From the NCBI RefSeq assembly GCF_007989105.1, contig NZ_BJVK01000011.1, positions 1-64,000 on the forward strand: a DNA stretch of 64,000 nt, read 5' to 3'. Source of the DNA: Lentilactobacillus kefiri. GTDB taxonomy: Bacteria; Bacillota; Bacilli; Lactobacillales; Lactobacillaceae. Shown one piece after another: positions 17,008 to 24,645 of the stretch. A program made the position numbers and the translations under genes. The notes under the pieces were generated by a model. That model worked only from the letters and a program-made list of their open reading frames with translations. It was not told the origin of the DNA and made no database searches. Position 1 is the stretch's first letter. Every line of letters begins with the position of its first letter.

Positions 17008-17886
17008 ATGGCAAAAATTATTATCAGAGTACCGGCAACCACGACGAATTTAGGTTCCGGTGTTGATTCGGTGGGATTGGCCCTGAAACTTTATTTCACC
17101 GTTATCGTTGAAGAGAAGACCGATGAATGGAAAGTCAATCATGCATTGGGCAATGACATCCCAACCGATGAGCATAATTTGATTGTTCAAACAATTTTAA
17201 AAGTGAACCCGGATATCCATCCACATCAGCTAACGGTCATTTCAGATGTTCCGATTGCTCATGGATTAGGATCCAGTACAACCGCCGTTGTGGCAGGTAT
17301 TAAGATTGCCAATAAATTGGGCGATTTAGGATTAACCATCGACCAACAGGTTGATATTGGGGCTCGGATTGAAGGCCATCCCGAAAGTGTCGCCGCAGCT
17401 TTATTGGGAAATATGGTTGTTTCAACTTTCGATGGCGAAAAAGTCACTTCGGCCGCACTTCCGGTTCCAGCCATATCTGCTTTGATGTATATCAGACCAG
17501 ATGGGGTGAGTGAAGTGGAAAGTCGAAAAAAGCTTCCTAAAAAGATTGATTACCCAGTAGCCGTTCACGCCAGCAGTAAAGAGAATGTGTTTATTGCCTT
17601 GGTTGCCCAGGGAAAATGGGATCAGGCAGTTCCAATGATTGAAAGCGATCAGCTGCACGAACCATACCGTAAAGAATTAGTTCCGGAAATTGATCAAATT
17701 CGATCAACCGCTCATAAACTTGGAATCTTTGGCACGTACCTCAGTGGTGCCGGTCCAACGGTTGCGACCTTGGGCGACAAGCCTTCATTGACGCAACTTC
17801 GGATTGATTTGGAACAACAAAATTTAAATGGTAGCTTGCGGTTACTTCAGGTTGATACAGAGGGTGCCACAGTTCGCGGAGAATAA
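17008..17886 (+). CDS. thrB: Homoserine kinase
   Basis: A 292-residue GHMP kinase that phosphorylates homoserine for threonine synthesis. VPATTTNLGSGVDSVGLAL at the N-terminus and PIAHGLGSSTTAVVAGI (ATP loop, about 84-100) are diagnostic, and the C-terminal SGAGPT motif lies near 248. Length fits (about 290). AAGGAG precedes the ATG by 8 nt. The usual partners hom and thrC are absent nearby; here it ends a tex-sprT-thrB unit. Other GHMP kinases are conceivable, but the N-terminal motif favours ThrB. Confidence 0.86.
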   Translation: MAKIIIRVPATTTNLGSGVDSVGLALKLYFTVIVEEKTDEWKVNHALGNDIPTDEHNLIVQTILKVNPDIHPHQLTVISDVPIAHGLGSSTTAVVAGIKIANKLGDLGLTIDQQVDIGARIEGHPESVAAALLGNMVVSTFDGEKVTSAALPVPAISALMYIRPDGVSEVESRKKLPKKIDYPVAVHASSKENVFIALVAQGKWDQAVPMIESDQLHEPYRKELVPEIDQIRSTAHKLGIFGTYLSGAGPTVATLGDKPSLTQLRIDLEQQNLNGSLRLLQVDTEGATVRGE

Positions 17887-17899
17887 TTTCAAAAATCAT

Positions 17900-17928
17900 T
17901 TGTCAATTGGCCAAATTTCTGCTATAAT
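17900..17928 (+). promoter_or_regulatory. Promoter of tRNA-Leu
   Basis: TTGTCA (17900-17905), 17 bp, and TATAAT (17923-17928), also preceded by TGC as an extended -10. Confidence 0.85.
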
Positions 17929-17942
17929 TTTTAATTGTTGAT

Positions 17943-18028
17943 GCGGCCATGGCGGAATTGGCAGACGCGCAAGATTAAGGATCTTGTCGGGAATTATCCC
18001 GGTGGAAGTTCGAATCTTCTTGGCCGCA
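17943..18028 (+). tRNA. tRNA-Leu (AAG)
   Basis: Acceptor strands GCGGCCA (17943-17949) and TGGCCGC (18021-18027) pair, with discriminator A at 18028, as expected for leucine. The D arm GGCGGAATTGGCAGACGC and the long variable arm CGGGAATTATCCCG are those of a class II tRNA-Leu. The anticodon stem CAAGA/TCTTG encloses TTAAGGA, so the anticodon is AAG (17977-17979) with G at position 37, as in NAG leucine tRNAs. An unmodified A34 is rare in bacteria; it would probably be converted to inosine. CCA is not encoded. Confidence 0.93.
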
Positions 18029-18033
18029 TGGTT

Positions 18034-18077
18034 AAAGTTCGAATCACTATCATTTAAATAGTGATTCGGACTTTTTT
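18034..18077 (+). terminator. Terminator of tRNA-Leu
   Basis: AAAGTTCGAATCACTA (18034-18049) pairs with TAGTGATTCGGACTTT (18059-18074), then TTTT. Confidence 0.85.
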
Positions 18078-18129
18078 ATTGTGTGGCATGTGATCTTTTT
18101 TTCAAATAATAAATAATTGGGGTGCAGAA

Positions 18130-18756
18130 ATGGACTATTTTATTTTTGATGTAGACGGAACGTTGATTGACACGGAAAAAATGTATATGTTACCTTTACA
18201 CAAAACTTTACTTGAAAATGGCTATAACTTTTCATATGCCGACGTTGTTAAACTATTTGGCATCAATTCAATGGATACGGTTAAAATATTGGGAGTCAAA
18301 GATCCGGTCGATATTCGACAGAAATGGTTTGCCAAGATTAAGGACTACACCCAGTATGTTCACGTTTATGATGGCATTGAAGACGTCCTTAAGAACCTTC
18401 AGGCCAACCCGAACGTGAGGATGGCCATTGCGACATCGAAAGTTGAAGCGGAATTTCAACGGGATGTTACCAGATTTGGCTTGGACAAGTACTTTGATCA
18501 ATTTGTTTTTTCAAGCGAGGTCAAGAAAGGTAAGCCGGCACCCGATATGATTCTGAAGGGGATTGAAAAGTTGCATGCCGATCCTAATTCGACCGTTTAT
18601 ATTGGTGATACCAAATATGACCTTCAAGCTGCTCATGCGGCTCACGTTAAGTTTGGATTAGCCGGCTGGCGGACACCAATGTCAGCGGACTTTACCGATA
18701 CGGATTACTTTTTGAAAGAACCGGCAGATCTGTTAAAAATCGTCCATTCAAATTAG
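18130..18756 (+). CDS. HAD-superfamily hydrolase (phosphoglycolate phosphatase-like)
   Basis: A 208-residue haloacid dehalogenase-type phosphatase with a helical cap (subclass IA). Motif I is FDVDGTLIDTE (residues 5-15), motif II is the serine of ATSK (about 99), motif III is KKGKPAPD (about 136-143), and motif IV is YIGDTKYDLQAA (about 157-168). All catalytic residues are present. Substrate cannot be told from sequence. GGGGTG (18119-18124) precedes the ATG. It stands alone between the tRNA-Leu terminator and the PTS genes. Confidence 0.85.
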   Translation: MDYFIFDVDGTLIDTEKMYMLPLHKTLLENGYNFSYADVVKLFGINSMDTVKILGVKDPVDIRQKWFAKIKDYTQYVHVYDGIEDVLKNLQANPNVRMAIATSKVEAEFQRDVTRFGLDKYFDQFVFSSEVKKGKPAPDMILKGIEKLHADPNSTVYIGDTKYDLQAAHAAHVKFGLAGWRTPMSADFTDTDYFLKEPADLLKIVHSN

Positions 18757-18838
18757 AAATTTAAGCAGAACTCGAACCGTGTTTTGTGATATATTTGGAG
18801 TACAGGCTACGTGAATTTTTAAGAAAATAGGTGAGATG

Positions 18839-19264
18839 ATGATTTCAATTTTGGTTGTAAGTCATGGTGACTTTTCGAAAAGCTTAATTCAAACTGCAGA
18901 AATGATCGCCGGAAAGCAGCAGCAGGTATCATCAGTGTCATTGGCTGCTAATGATGGCGTAGATTCACTTTCAGCTAAGGTAGACACAGAGTTGTCCAAA
19001 TTTCCTGAAAGCGCACCAACGTTGATTCTGGCCGATCTATGGGGTGGTTCACCATTCAACGCTGCAGCAAAAGTTGTTGCTAAAGATCCTCAGAAAACCG
19101 CATTGATTGCCGGTGTTAACTTACCGATTTTATTGGAAGCCTATATGGCAAGAAACTCATCATTAACCGAGTTGGTCAATAAAATTAATGAAATTGCCGG
19201 TGATTCTATCCGCCAATTCACAGTTCCCGCAGATGATGACGATTTAGGAGATGATTTGTTATGA
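18839..19264 (+). CDS. PTS mannose-family IIA component
   Basis: A 141-residue cytosolic IIA that accepts phosphate from HPr. MISILVVSHGDFSKS holds the phosphorylated histidine (His9), and ADLWGGSPFNAA (about 66-77) is the conserved loop of the Man family. It is a separate protein, not fused to IIB. Two in-frame ATGs (18836 and 18839) follow AGGTGA (18829-18834); the second has better spacing. Its stop overlaps the next ATG (ATGA at 19261). No sigma-54 promoter or LevR/ManR-type activator is seen nearby. Confidence 0.9.
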   Translation: MISILVVSHGDFSKSLIQTAEMIAGKQQQVSSVSLAANDGVDSLSAKVDTELSKFPESAPTLILADLWGGSPFNAAAKVVAKDPQKTALIAGVNLPILLEAYMARNSSLTELVNKINEIAGDSIRQFTVPADDDDLGDDLL

Positions 19265-19764
19265 CAATGGATATTCGCCTTGCCAGGGTTGACAGCCGCC
19301 TGCTTCACGGACAGGTTGCCACTTTTTGGACCCGGGCAGTCAAGCCCAACCGAATCATGGTTGTTTCTGATTCAGTTGCCAAAGATCCACTGCGCAAGAC
19401 CTTGATTACACAGGTTGCACCACCTGGTGTCAAAGCAAATGTTGTGACGATTAATAAAATGATTCGGGCATATTTTGATTCCCGGTTCGATTCTTTTAAT
19501 ACCCTTTTGTTGACTGAAACGGTTGGCGACATGTTGAAGTTGGCTGAAGGTGGGATTGATTTTTCAAAGATTGGTGTGAACATTGGCAGTATTGCTTATA
19601 CCGACGGTATGACCATGCTGACGGACGCAATTTCAATGAATGAAGATATTGCCAAGCAGATCCGGACGTTGGCAACCGACTTTAAACTAGATGTTTGTGC
19701 TCAAAAAATTCCAGCTGAAAAGAAGGAAGACCTTTTAACGCTGTTAGATAAAAAGGGTTTTTAA
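19261..19764 (+). CDS. PTS mannose-family IIB component
   Basis: A 167-residue IIB. RVDSRLLHGQVATFWT (about 9-24) contains the phosphorylated histidine (His16), and VAPPGVKANVV lies in the usual place. Length fits the family (about 160-165). A second in-frame ATG at 19267 is also possible. The start overlaps the IIA stop by four bases, so translation is coupled. Together with IIA, IIC and IID it forms a four-gene permease for mannose, glucose, fructose or an amino sugar. Confidence 0.9.
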   Translation: MTMDIRLARVDSRLLHGQVATFWTRAVKPNRIMVVSDSVAKDPLRKTLITQVAPPGVKANVVTINKMIRAYFDSRFDSFNTLLLTETVGDMLKLAEGGIDFSKIGVNIGSIAYTDGMTMLTDAISMNEDIAKQIRTLATDFKLDVCAQKIPAEKKEDLLTLLDKKGF

Positions 19765-19782
19765 CAAGTAGAGGGAAAATAC

Positions 19783-20583
19783 ATGAGTGTCGTTTCAATT
19801 ATTTTAATTTTACTGGTAGCATTTGTCGTTGGAATGGATGGAATTCTTGACGAATGGCAGGTTTATCAGCCAATTATCGCTTGTACCCTTGTGGGAATTG
19901 CAGTCGGCAATGCCACTGCAGGGATTATCCTGGGGGCAACTTTGCAGATGATTACAATTGGGTGGATCAATATTGGGGCATCGGTTGCTCCTGATATTGC
20001 TCTGCCTTCTGTTATTTCAGCACTGCTTGTTTGTGGACCGGCTGCACTAAGCATTAAACATGGCATTGCCTTGGCAATCCCGTTTGCGGTCATTGGTCAA
20101 CTGCTGAATATTTGGATTCGAAAATTGACGGTTAAATTGGTTCATGATGCCGACCAAGCTGCGCAAAACAACCAAATTTCAAGGGTCGATCGACTACATT
20201 TAATCAGCTTGGGAATTCAAGGACTGAGAGTTCTGATTCCAACCATTTTGGTGATGTTGATTTCACCTCAATACATTCATCAGCTGATGCAGCAGGTACC
20301 AATGCTGATTACCAACGGGATTGCCGTTTCTGTTGGCATGGTTTCCGCAGTTGGATTTGCTAACTTGATTAATATGATGGTCAGCAAATTGTTGTGGATT
20401 TGGTTTGCCATTGGTTTTGTTATTGCCATTTTCACGCAGATCAACCTATTTGTGCTGGCCGCATGTGGTTTGGTAGTCGCCATTGGCTTTGTATGGTTAA
20501 AAAACAAGCGCCATGGTGCGTCTGGGGATAGTGGCAGTGATGACGATATGGATAGTTTTGACAAAGAACTTGATGACTTATAA
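19783..20583 (+). CDS. PTS mannose-family IIC component
   Basis: A 266-residue membrane protein with about 7-8 hydrophobic segments that forms the sugar channel with IID. The segments GMDGILDEWQVYQPIIA, GIILGATLQMITIGW and IGASVAPDIALPS (about 17-75) are family hallmarks. The C-terminal tail is acidic and serine-rich (SGDSGSDDDMDSFDKELDD), which is longer than in many homologues. Gaps to IIB and IID are 18 and 15 bp. Confidence 0.9.
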   Translation: MSVVSIILILLVAFVVGMDGILDEWQVYQPIIACTLVGIAVGNATAGIILGATLQMITIGWINIGASVAPDIALPSVISALLVCGPAALSIKHGIALAIPFAVIGQLLNIWIRKLTVKLVHDADQAAQNNQISRVDRLHLISLGIQGLRVLIPTILVMLISPQYIHQLMQQVPMLITNGIAVSVGMVSAVGFANLINMMVSKLLWIWFAIGFVIAIFTQINLFVLAACGLVVAIGFVWLKNKRHGASGDSGSDDDMDSFDKELDDL

Positions 20584-20598
20584 AGCGGGTGGGGTTAA

Positions 20599-21450
20599 AT
20601 GAATCATAATCAACAAGAAAACATAGGGTCAAAGAAGCCCATTCGCCTCCATAAAACTGATTTTTTCAAAATATTTTGGCGGTCAGGTGTGGAGCAGGGG
20701 TCATGGAACTTTGAGCGGATGCAAAATTTAGGCTTTGCTTACATAATGGCGCCCGCAATTAAACGGTTATATCCAGATCCGAGTCAGCGAAAAGCCGCAA
20801 TGAAACGTCATCTGCAATTCTTTAACACGTCGCCGATCATGCAATCATTGATTACGGGTGTCGTTTTATCCATGGAAGAAGACCGCGCAAACGGCGCTGA
20901 CATTTCCGATGATACAATTAATGCCGTTAAGACAGCAATGATGGGCCCAATGGGTGGCTTTGGCGATCCAATCTGGCTGGGAACCATTCGGCCGGTGTTG
21001 TCGGCTTTTGCTGCCAGTTTGGTATTAAGTGGCTATGGGATTTTAGGACCAATTCTATTTTTCATCGCTTGGAACATATTACGATTGGTTTTTCGATATT
21101 TCTGTCAGGCAGCCGGTTATCATCACGGCGCTAATATTATCAATCTATTCAATACGGGCATTATTAAAAATGTTGGGGATGCCACCTCAATATTTGGTGT
21201 TTTCATGATGGGTGTGATTGTTGCCAGATGGGTTGAAGTTGACTTTGTTTCGATTTCGGGTTGGTTCAGCCAAATGTCAGGTGGCCATCTGATTGGTCAA
21301 TTGGCAAATTCAAGCATTGATGTCCTCGCACCGGTTGTGCTGACATTGATTTGTGTCTGGCTTATTCGAAAGCAGGTGTCACCACTTTGGATTATCCTCG
21401 GGTTATTTATATTGGGAATCCTTGGATATTCTGCTGGAATCTTGGCATAG
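20599..21450 (+). CDS. PTS mannose-family IID component
   Basis: A 283-residue IID subunit, unique to this PTS family. The N-terminal domain has FWRSGVEQGSWNFERMQNLG (about 27-46) and YPDPSQRKAAMKRHLQFFNT. The central MMGPMGGFGDPIWLGTIRP is the defining motif. Membrane helices follow at the C-terminus. Length is normal (270-300). It ends the operon before a strong terminator. Mannose-family IIC/IID pairs are also known receptors for class IIa bacteriocins and some phages. Confidence 0.92.
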   Translation: MNHNQQENIGSKKPIRLHKTDFFKIFWRSGVEQGSWNFERMQNLGFAYIMAPAIKRLYPDPSQRKAAMKRHLQFFNTSPIMQSLITGVVLSMEEDRANGADISDDTINAVKTAMMGPMGGFGDPIWLGTIRPVLSAFAASLVLSGYGILGPILFFIAWNILRLVFRYFCQAAGYHHGANIINLFNTGIIKNVGDATSIFGVFMMGVIVARWVEVDFVSISGWFSQMSGGHLIGQLANSSIDVLAPVVLTLICVWLIRKQVSPLWIILGLFILGILGYSAGILA

Positions 21451-21472
21451 TTAAAACTAGTTAAAATAAAAA

Positions 21473-21518
21473 AAGGCGGGTTCAAAACATAATCGTTTTG
21501 AACCCGCCTTATTATTTT
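21473..21518. terminator. Bidirectional terminator (PTS / LCP)
   Basis: A stem of about 16 bp, AAGGCGGGTTCAAAAC with GTTTTGAACCCGCCTT (21473-21488 and 21495-21510), flanked by A-rich and T-rich runs so that it works for both convergent units. Confidence 0.85.
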
Positions 21519-21534
21519 ATATCTGTCTTTCAGA

Positions 21535-22626
21535 TTAATAGCCGTTATAACTGGATGATGAAGTTGCACCCTGACCATTATCCGTATTTGTTTGACTCGT
21601 TTGCAGTTTGGATGATTTGCTTAAACCAAGTGATGATCGAATGTCATTGGAAACTCTTAACAATTCCTTTTGTGGCACAACTTGGTAGGAGAGACCATCG
21701 ATCATGGCATTTTCACCCTGAAGGGTTTGTGACTTGATATGATGGGTTGCATCGCCATACTTGGCACGAACGGCAATCATATCGTCAAATGTCATATCCG
21801 TCTTCATATTGCCTGATAATGATGAAAGGATTGATTTGTAACGTGGTAGTGAAGTGATGTTTAAACCTTTCATGACAAGTTTCTTGATGATCTGACGTTG
21901 ACGGACCTGACGACCATAATCGCCAAGTGGATCATCGTCACGCATTCTTGAATAGTCCAAGGCTTCACGGCCGTTTAAATGAACCTTCTTGCCTTTTACA
22001 ACGTTCGCTGCTCCGTACTGGAACGTCAATGGTGGCTTAACATCAACACCACCGACGGCATTAACCATCTTTTCCAATCCACCCATGTTGATAATCGCAT
22101 AGAAATCGATTGGGATGTCGAGAAGGTTTTGAACAGTTTTAACAGCTGTTCCGGCACCGCCAATTGTATAAGCGGCGTTAATCTTCTCATATTGCTGAGT
22201 GTCGCCGGGAACAACCACTTTGGTATCCCGGGCAATACTAGTTAAATGAATGGTTTTTTTCTTTGGGTTGATTGAAGCGACAATCATGGTATCGGTTCGA
22301 CCGGTATCATGTCGGCCCAAAGCACCGGTATCGGTACCAAGCAGCAGGATTGAAAGCGGCTTGCCCTTTTGAATAACCGACGACACGTTTCGTGCCTTTG
22401 AGACGTTGGTGGAGTCATAGGTCTTTTTAAAAGTATTCTTGGCACTGTTATAAGCACCGTAGCCCCAAACCAGGCCACCACCAAGCGCGACTAACAGAAC
22501 AAAGAAAATGCTCCAGCCGATAATCCTTCTTCGGCGGTGATTCTTTTGCTTATAGTGTGGCTTTTTATCAGCCCTTCGGGAATATACAGGTTCAAATTCG
22601 TTTTTGTTATCTTTATGTGATGGCAT
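21535..22626 (-). CDS. LytR-CpsA-Psr (LCP) family cell-wall glycopolymer ligase
   Basis: A 363-residue protein with a basic cytosolic N-terminus (HRRRRIIG), one membrane helix (about 34-56) and an extracellular LCP domain (about 90-270). LLLGTDTGALGRHDTGRTDTM and SIARDTKV hold the arginines and aspartates that bind the polyprenyl-pyrophosphate. HLNGREALDYSRMRDDDPLGDYGR matches the second conserved block. LCP enzymes move teichoic acids or capsule from the lipid carrier to peptidoglycan. GAGGAG precedes the ATG. The tail is Ser/Thr/Gln-rich and low complexity. Confidence 0.92.
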   Translation of the reverse strand: MPSHKDNKNEFEPVYSRRADKKPHYKQKNHRRRRIIGWSIFFVLLVALGGGLVWGYGAYNSAKNTFKKTYDSTNVSKARNVSSVIQKGKPLSILLLGTDTGALGRHDTGRTDTMIVASINPKKKTIHLTSIARDTKVVVPGDTQQYEKINAAYTIGGAGTAVKTVQNLLDIPIDFYAIINMGGLEKMVNAVGGVDVKPPLTFQYGAANVVKGKKVHLNGREALDYSRMRDDDPLGDYGRQVRQRQIIKKLVMKGLNITSLPRYKSILSSLSGNMKTDMTFDDMIAVRAKYGDATHHIKSQTLQGENAMIDGLSYQVVPQKELLRVSNDIRSSLGLSKSSKLQTSQTNTDNGQGATSSSSYNGY

Positions 22627-22791
22627 AAATGACTCCTCGTTTACAAAAAATTCTTACAAAAGTATATTGCAGATTCACATCGGTTTGCGGAAATCTGAGG
22701 TTATTTAAACATTATTTAATAATTGTAACATCAGTTGTTCCAAACGTGTTCTATTATACCAAAAATTATAGTCAGCTGTGGATTCTAATTG

Positions 22792-22800
22792 TGTTATAAT
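22792..22800 (+). promoter_or_regulatory. Extended -10 promoter of the AEC transporter gene
   Basis: TGT-TATAAT at 22792-22800 with no strong -35. The rest of the 212-bp space to the divergent LCP gene shows no other feature I can support. Confidence 0.5.
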
Positions 22801-22838
22801 AATTCATTGTTATTGATTTTTAGAATTGAGGAATGTTT

Positions 22839-23783
22839 ATGGGTGTATTTTATAACGCAGTTTCCGGAGTCTTGATCATTTTGATCATGATTGCCTTAGG
22901 TTTTATATTGGCCAGAAATGACTGGTTTGATGGGAAAATGACCAGTATGATAGCCCGTTTGGTAACTCAGGTGGCGTTGCCGGCGTATATGATTTCCACG
23001 ATCATGGAAAAGTTTACCGCAAAGAAGCTGCTGACGACGCTTCCTGATTTGTTTTTTCCAATCATCTCAATGCTGCTTCTTTATGTTGTATCCATTTTAG
23101 TTGTGAAGTTTGCGAAGATTCCAAAGATGCATTCAGGCTTGTTCATGTCGATGTTTTCCAACTCAAACACGGTTTTTGTTGGGCTGCCTGTCAACATGGC
23201 GTTGTTTGGAAAATCCAGTTTGCCATTTGTGTTGGTCTATTACATGGCCAATACGACGTTCTTCTGGACGCTGGGCGTTTACCTGATTCAAAAAGACGGT
23301 AAAGGTGAGGCATCATTTAATTGGAAGCAAACTTTAAAAAAAGTTTTTTCACCGCCACTTTTAGGATTCATGGTGGGGGTTGTTCTGGTATTGCTGCACG
23401 TCACGCTGCCTGACTTTTTAATGCAGGACTTCAATTACATAGGAAATTTAACTATTCCGCTTTCAATGATTTTTATTGGAATATCCATTAATAGCGTTGA
23501 TCTCAGTAATATTCATTTTGATCGGAGCAACTTCTTGATTTTGTTTGGTCGGTTTATGTTGGCGCCAATTATCATGTCACTATTGGTGATTCCAACACCG
23601 CTTCCTGTATTGATGAAGCAAGTGTTTATCATGCAGTCGGCAATGCCGATCATGACCAATGCCCCGGTTGTTTCGCGACTTTACCATGCTGATTCCGAAT
23701 ACGCGTCAATTATGGTGGCCGAAACAACTTTACTCAGCTTGATTATGATTCCTGTTTTGATGGTCTTAGTTGAGAAGCTATAA
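22839..23783 (+). CDS. AEC-family (auxin efflux carrier-like) transporter
   Basis: A 314-residue membrane protein with about 10 helices in two inverted halves. The first half has VTQVALPAYMISTI and SNSNTVFVGLPVNMALFG (about 38-130), and the second has IGNLTIPLSMIFIGI near 205-220, typical of the AEC/BASS fold. In lactic acid bacteria such carriers include malate or other organic-acid transporters (MleP), but there is no malolactic gene here. ATG 22839 is 6 nt after TTGAGGA; the in-frame ATG at 22833 abuts it. Confidence 0.85.
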   Translation: MGVFYNAVSGVLIILIMIALGFILARNDWFDGKMTSMIARLVTQVALPAYMISTIMEKFTAKKLLTTLPDLFFPIISMLLLYVVSILVVKFAKIPKMHSGLFMSMFSNSNTVFVGLPVNMALFGKSSLPFVLVYYMANTTFFWTLGVYLIQKDGKGEASFNWKQTLKKVFSPPLLGFMVGVVLVLLHVTLPDFLMQDFNYIGNLTIPLSMIFIGISINSVDLSNIHFDRSNFLILFGRFMLAPIIMSLLVIPTPLPVLMKQVFIMQSAMPIMTNAPVVSRLYHADSEYASIMVAETTLLSLIMIPVLMVLVEKL

Positions 23784-23839
23784 AAGAAATGCTAAACTGA
23801 GTCTGTTTACAAGTTCCATGAGAGATTTGGATAGATTAG

Positions 23840-23863
23840 AAGGTGACTTCGGTCATCTTTTTT
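23840..23863 (+). terminator. Terminator after the AEC transporter gene
   Basis: AAGGTGAC and GTCATCTT pair around TTCG, followed by Ts. Confidence 0.75.
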
Positions 23864-23910
23864 AAAATTATATTTGTGAACAAATTAATTTGAGTAAAGA
23901 AGATGTAAAC

Positions 23911-24582
23911 GTGCCGACATTAGTAATCATGCGCCACGGAGAAAGTGAAGCTAATCGTGACAATATATTTACCGGTTGGAGTGATGTTTCATTAACTGAA
24001 AAGGGGATCAATCAAGCCCATACAGCTGGAAAAATCATTGCCAAGTCAAAAATTCAATTTGACGATGTTCATACTTCCTTTCTAAAGCGGGCAATCATTA
24101 CCACAAATATTGTTCTGGACGAAATCAACCAAAACTTTATTCCCGAGCACAAGTCATGGCGACTCAATGAGCGGCACTATGGTGGTCTGCGCGGTAAAAA
24201 CAAGTTAAAGGTTAAAGAACAGGTTGGTGCCAAGCAACTTAAAATCTGGCGGCGCAGCTTCACGGTGGTTCCGCCGCTTTTGACCAAACGGGATGAGGAT
24301 TCCCGATATGATCGCTATGGTGTCAAGATTCCACTGGGTGAGAGCCTCCAGATGGCCCAGGAGCGGTTGATTCCATATTGGGTTGACCACATTGCCCCAA
24401 GGCTCTTAGATGGCAAGAATCAGCTCATTGTGGCTCATGGCAGCACACTGCGGGCCTTGATCAAGTTCTTGGAGAACATTTCCGATGAAGATATCCCAAA
24501 CGTTGAGGTACCAAACGGAAAGCCAATCAGATATGATTTTGATCAACACTTAAATATCATCGATAAAAACTATATGGAATAA
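23911..24582 (+). CDS. gpmA: 2,3-bisphosphoglycerate-dependent phosphoglycerate mutase
   Basis: A 223-residue histidine phosphatase-fold enzyme interconverting 3- and 2-phosphoglycerate. [22 protein letters not shown] holds the phosphorylated histidine (His9), [13 protein letters not shown] (about 82-94) has the catalytic glutamate, and [15 protein letters not shown] carries the second histidine. The start is uncertain: GTG 23911 gives the usual N-terminus, while TTG 23890 adds seven residues without a ribosome site. The GGLRGKNK loop differs from the usual GALQGLNK, so this may be a paralogue beside a housekeeping copy elsewhere. Confidence 0.82.
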   Translation: MPTLVIMRHGESEANRDNIFTGWSDVSLTEKGINQAHTAGKIIAKSKIQFDDVHTSFLKRAIITTNIVLDEINQNFIPEHKSWRLNERHYGGLRGKNKLKVKEQVGAKQLKIWRRSFTVVPPLLTKRDEDSRYDRYGVKIPLGESLQMAQERLIPYWVDHIAPRLLDGKNQLIVAHGSTLRALIKFLENISDEDIPNVEVPNGKPIRYDFDQHLNIIDKNYME

Positions 24583-24583
24583 A

Positions 24584-24625
24584 AAATACGACAAATCAGA
24601 AAATCTGATTTGTCGTATTTATCTT
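24584..24625. terminator. Bidirectional terminator (gpmA / pepC)
   Basis: AAATACGACAAATCAG (24584-24599) pairs with CTGATTTGTCGTATTT (24605-24620); A- and T-rich flanks serve both strands. Confidence 0.82.
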
Positions 24626-24645
24626 TTATGGGATGAATGATTGAT

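Noticed and set aside
18757-18838. Sigma-54 promoter for the mannose-family PTS
   Set aside because: TTGGAGTACAGGC lacks the GG-10bp-GC spacing of a -24/-12 promoter, and no LevR/ManR activator is nearby.
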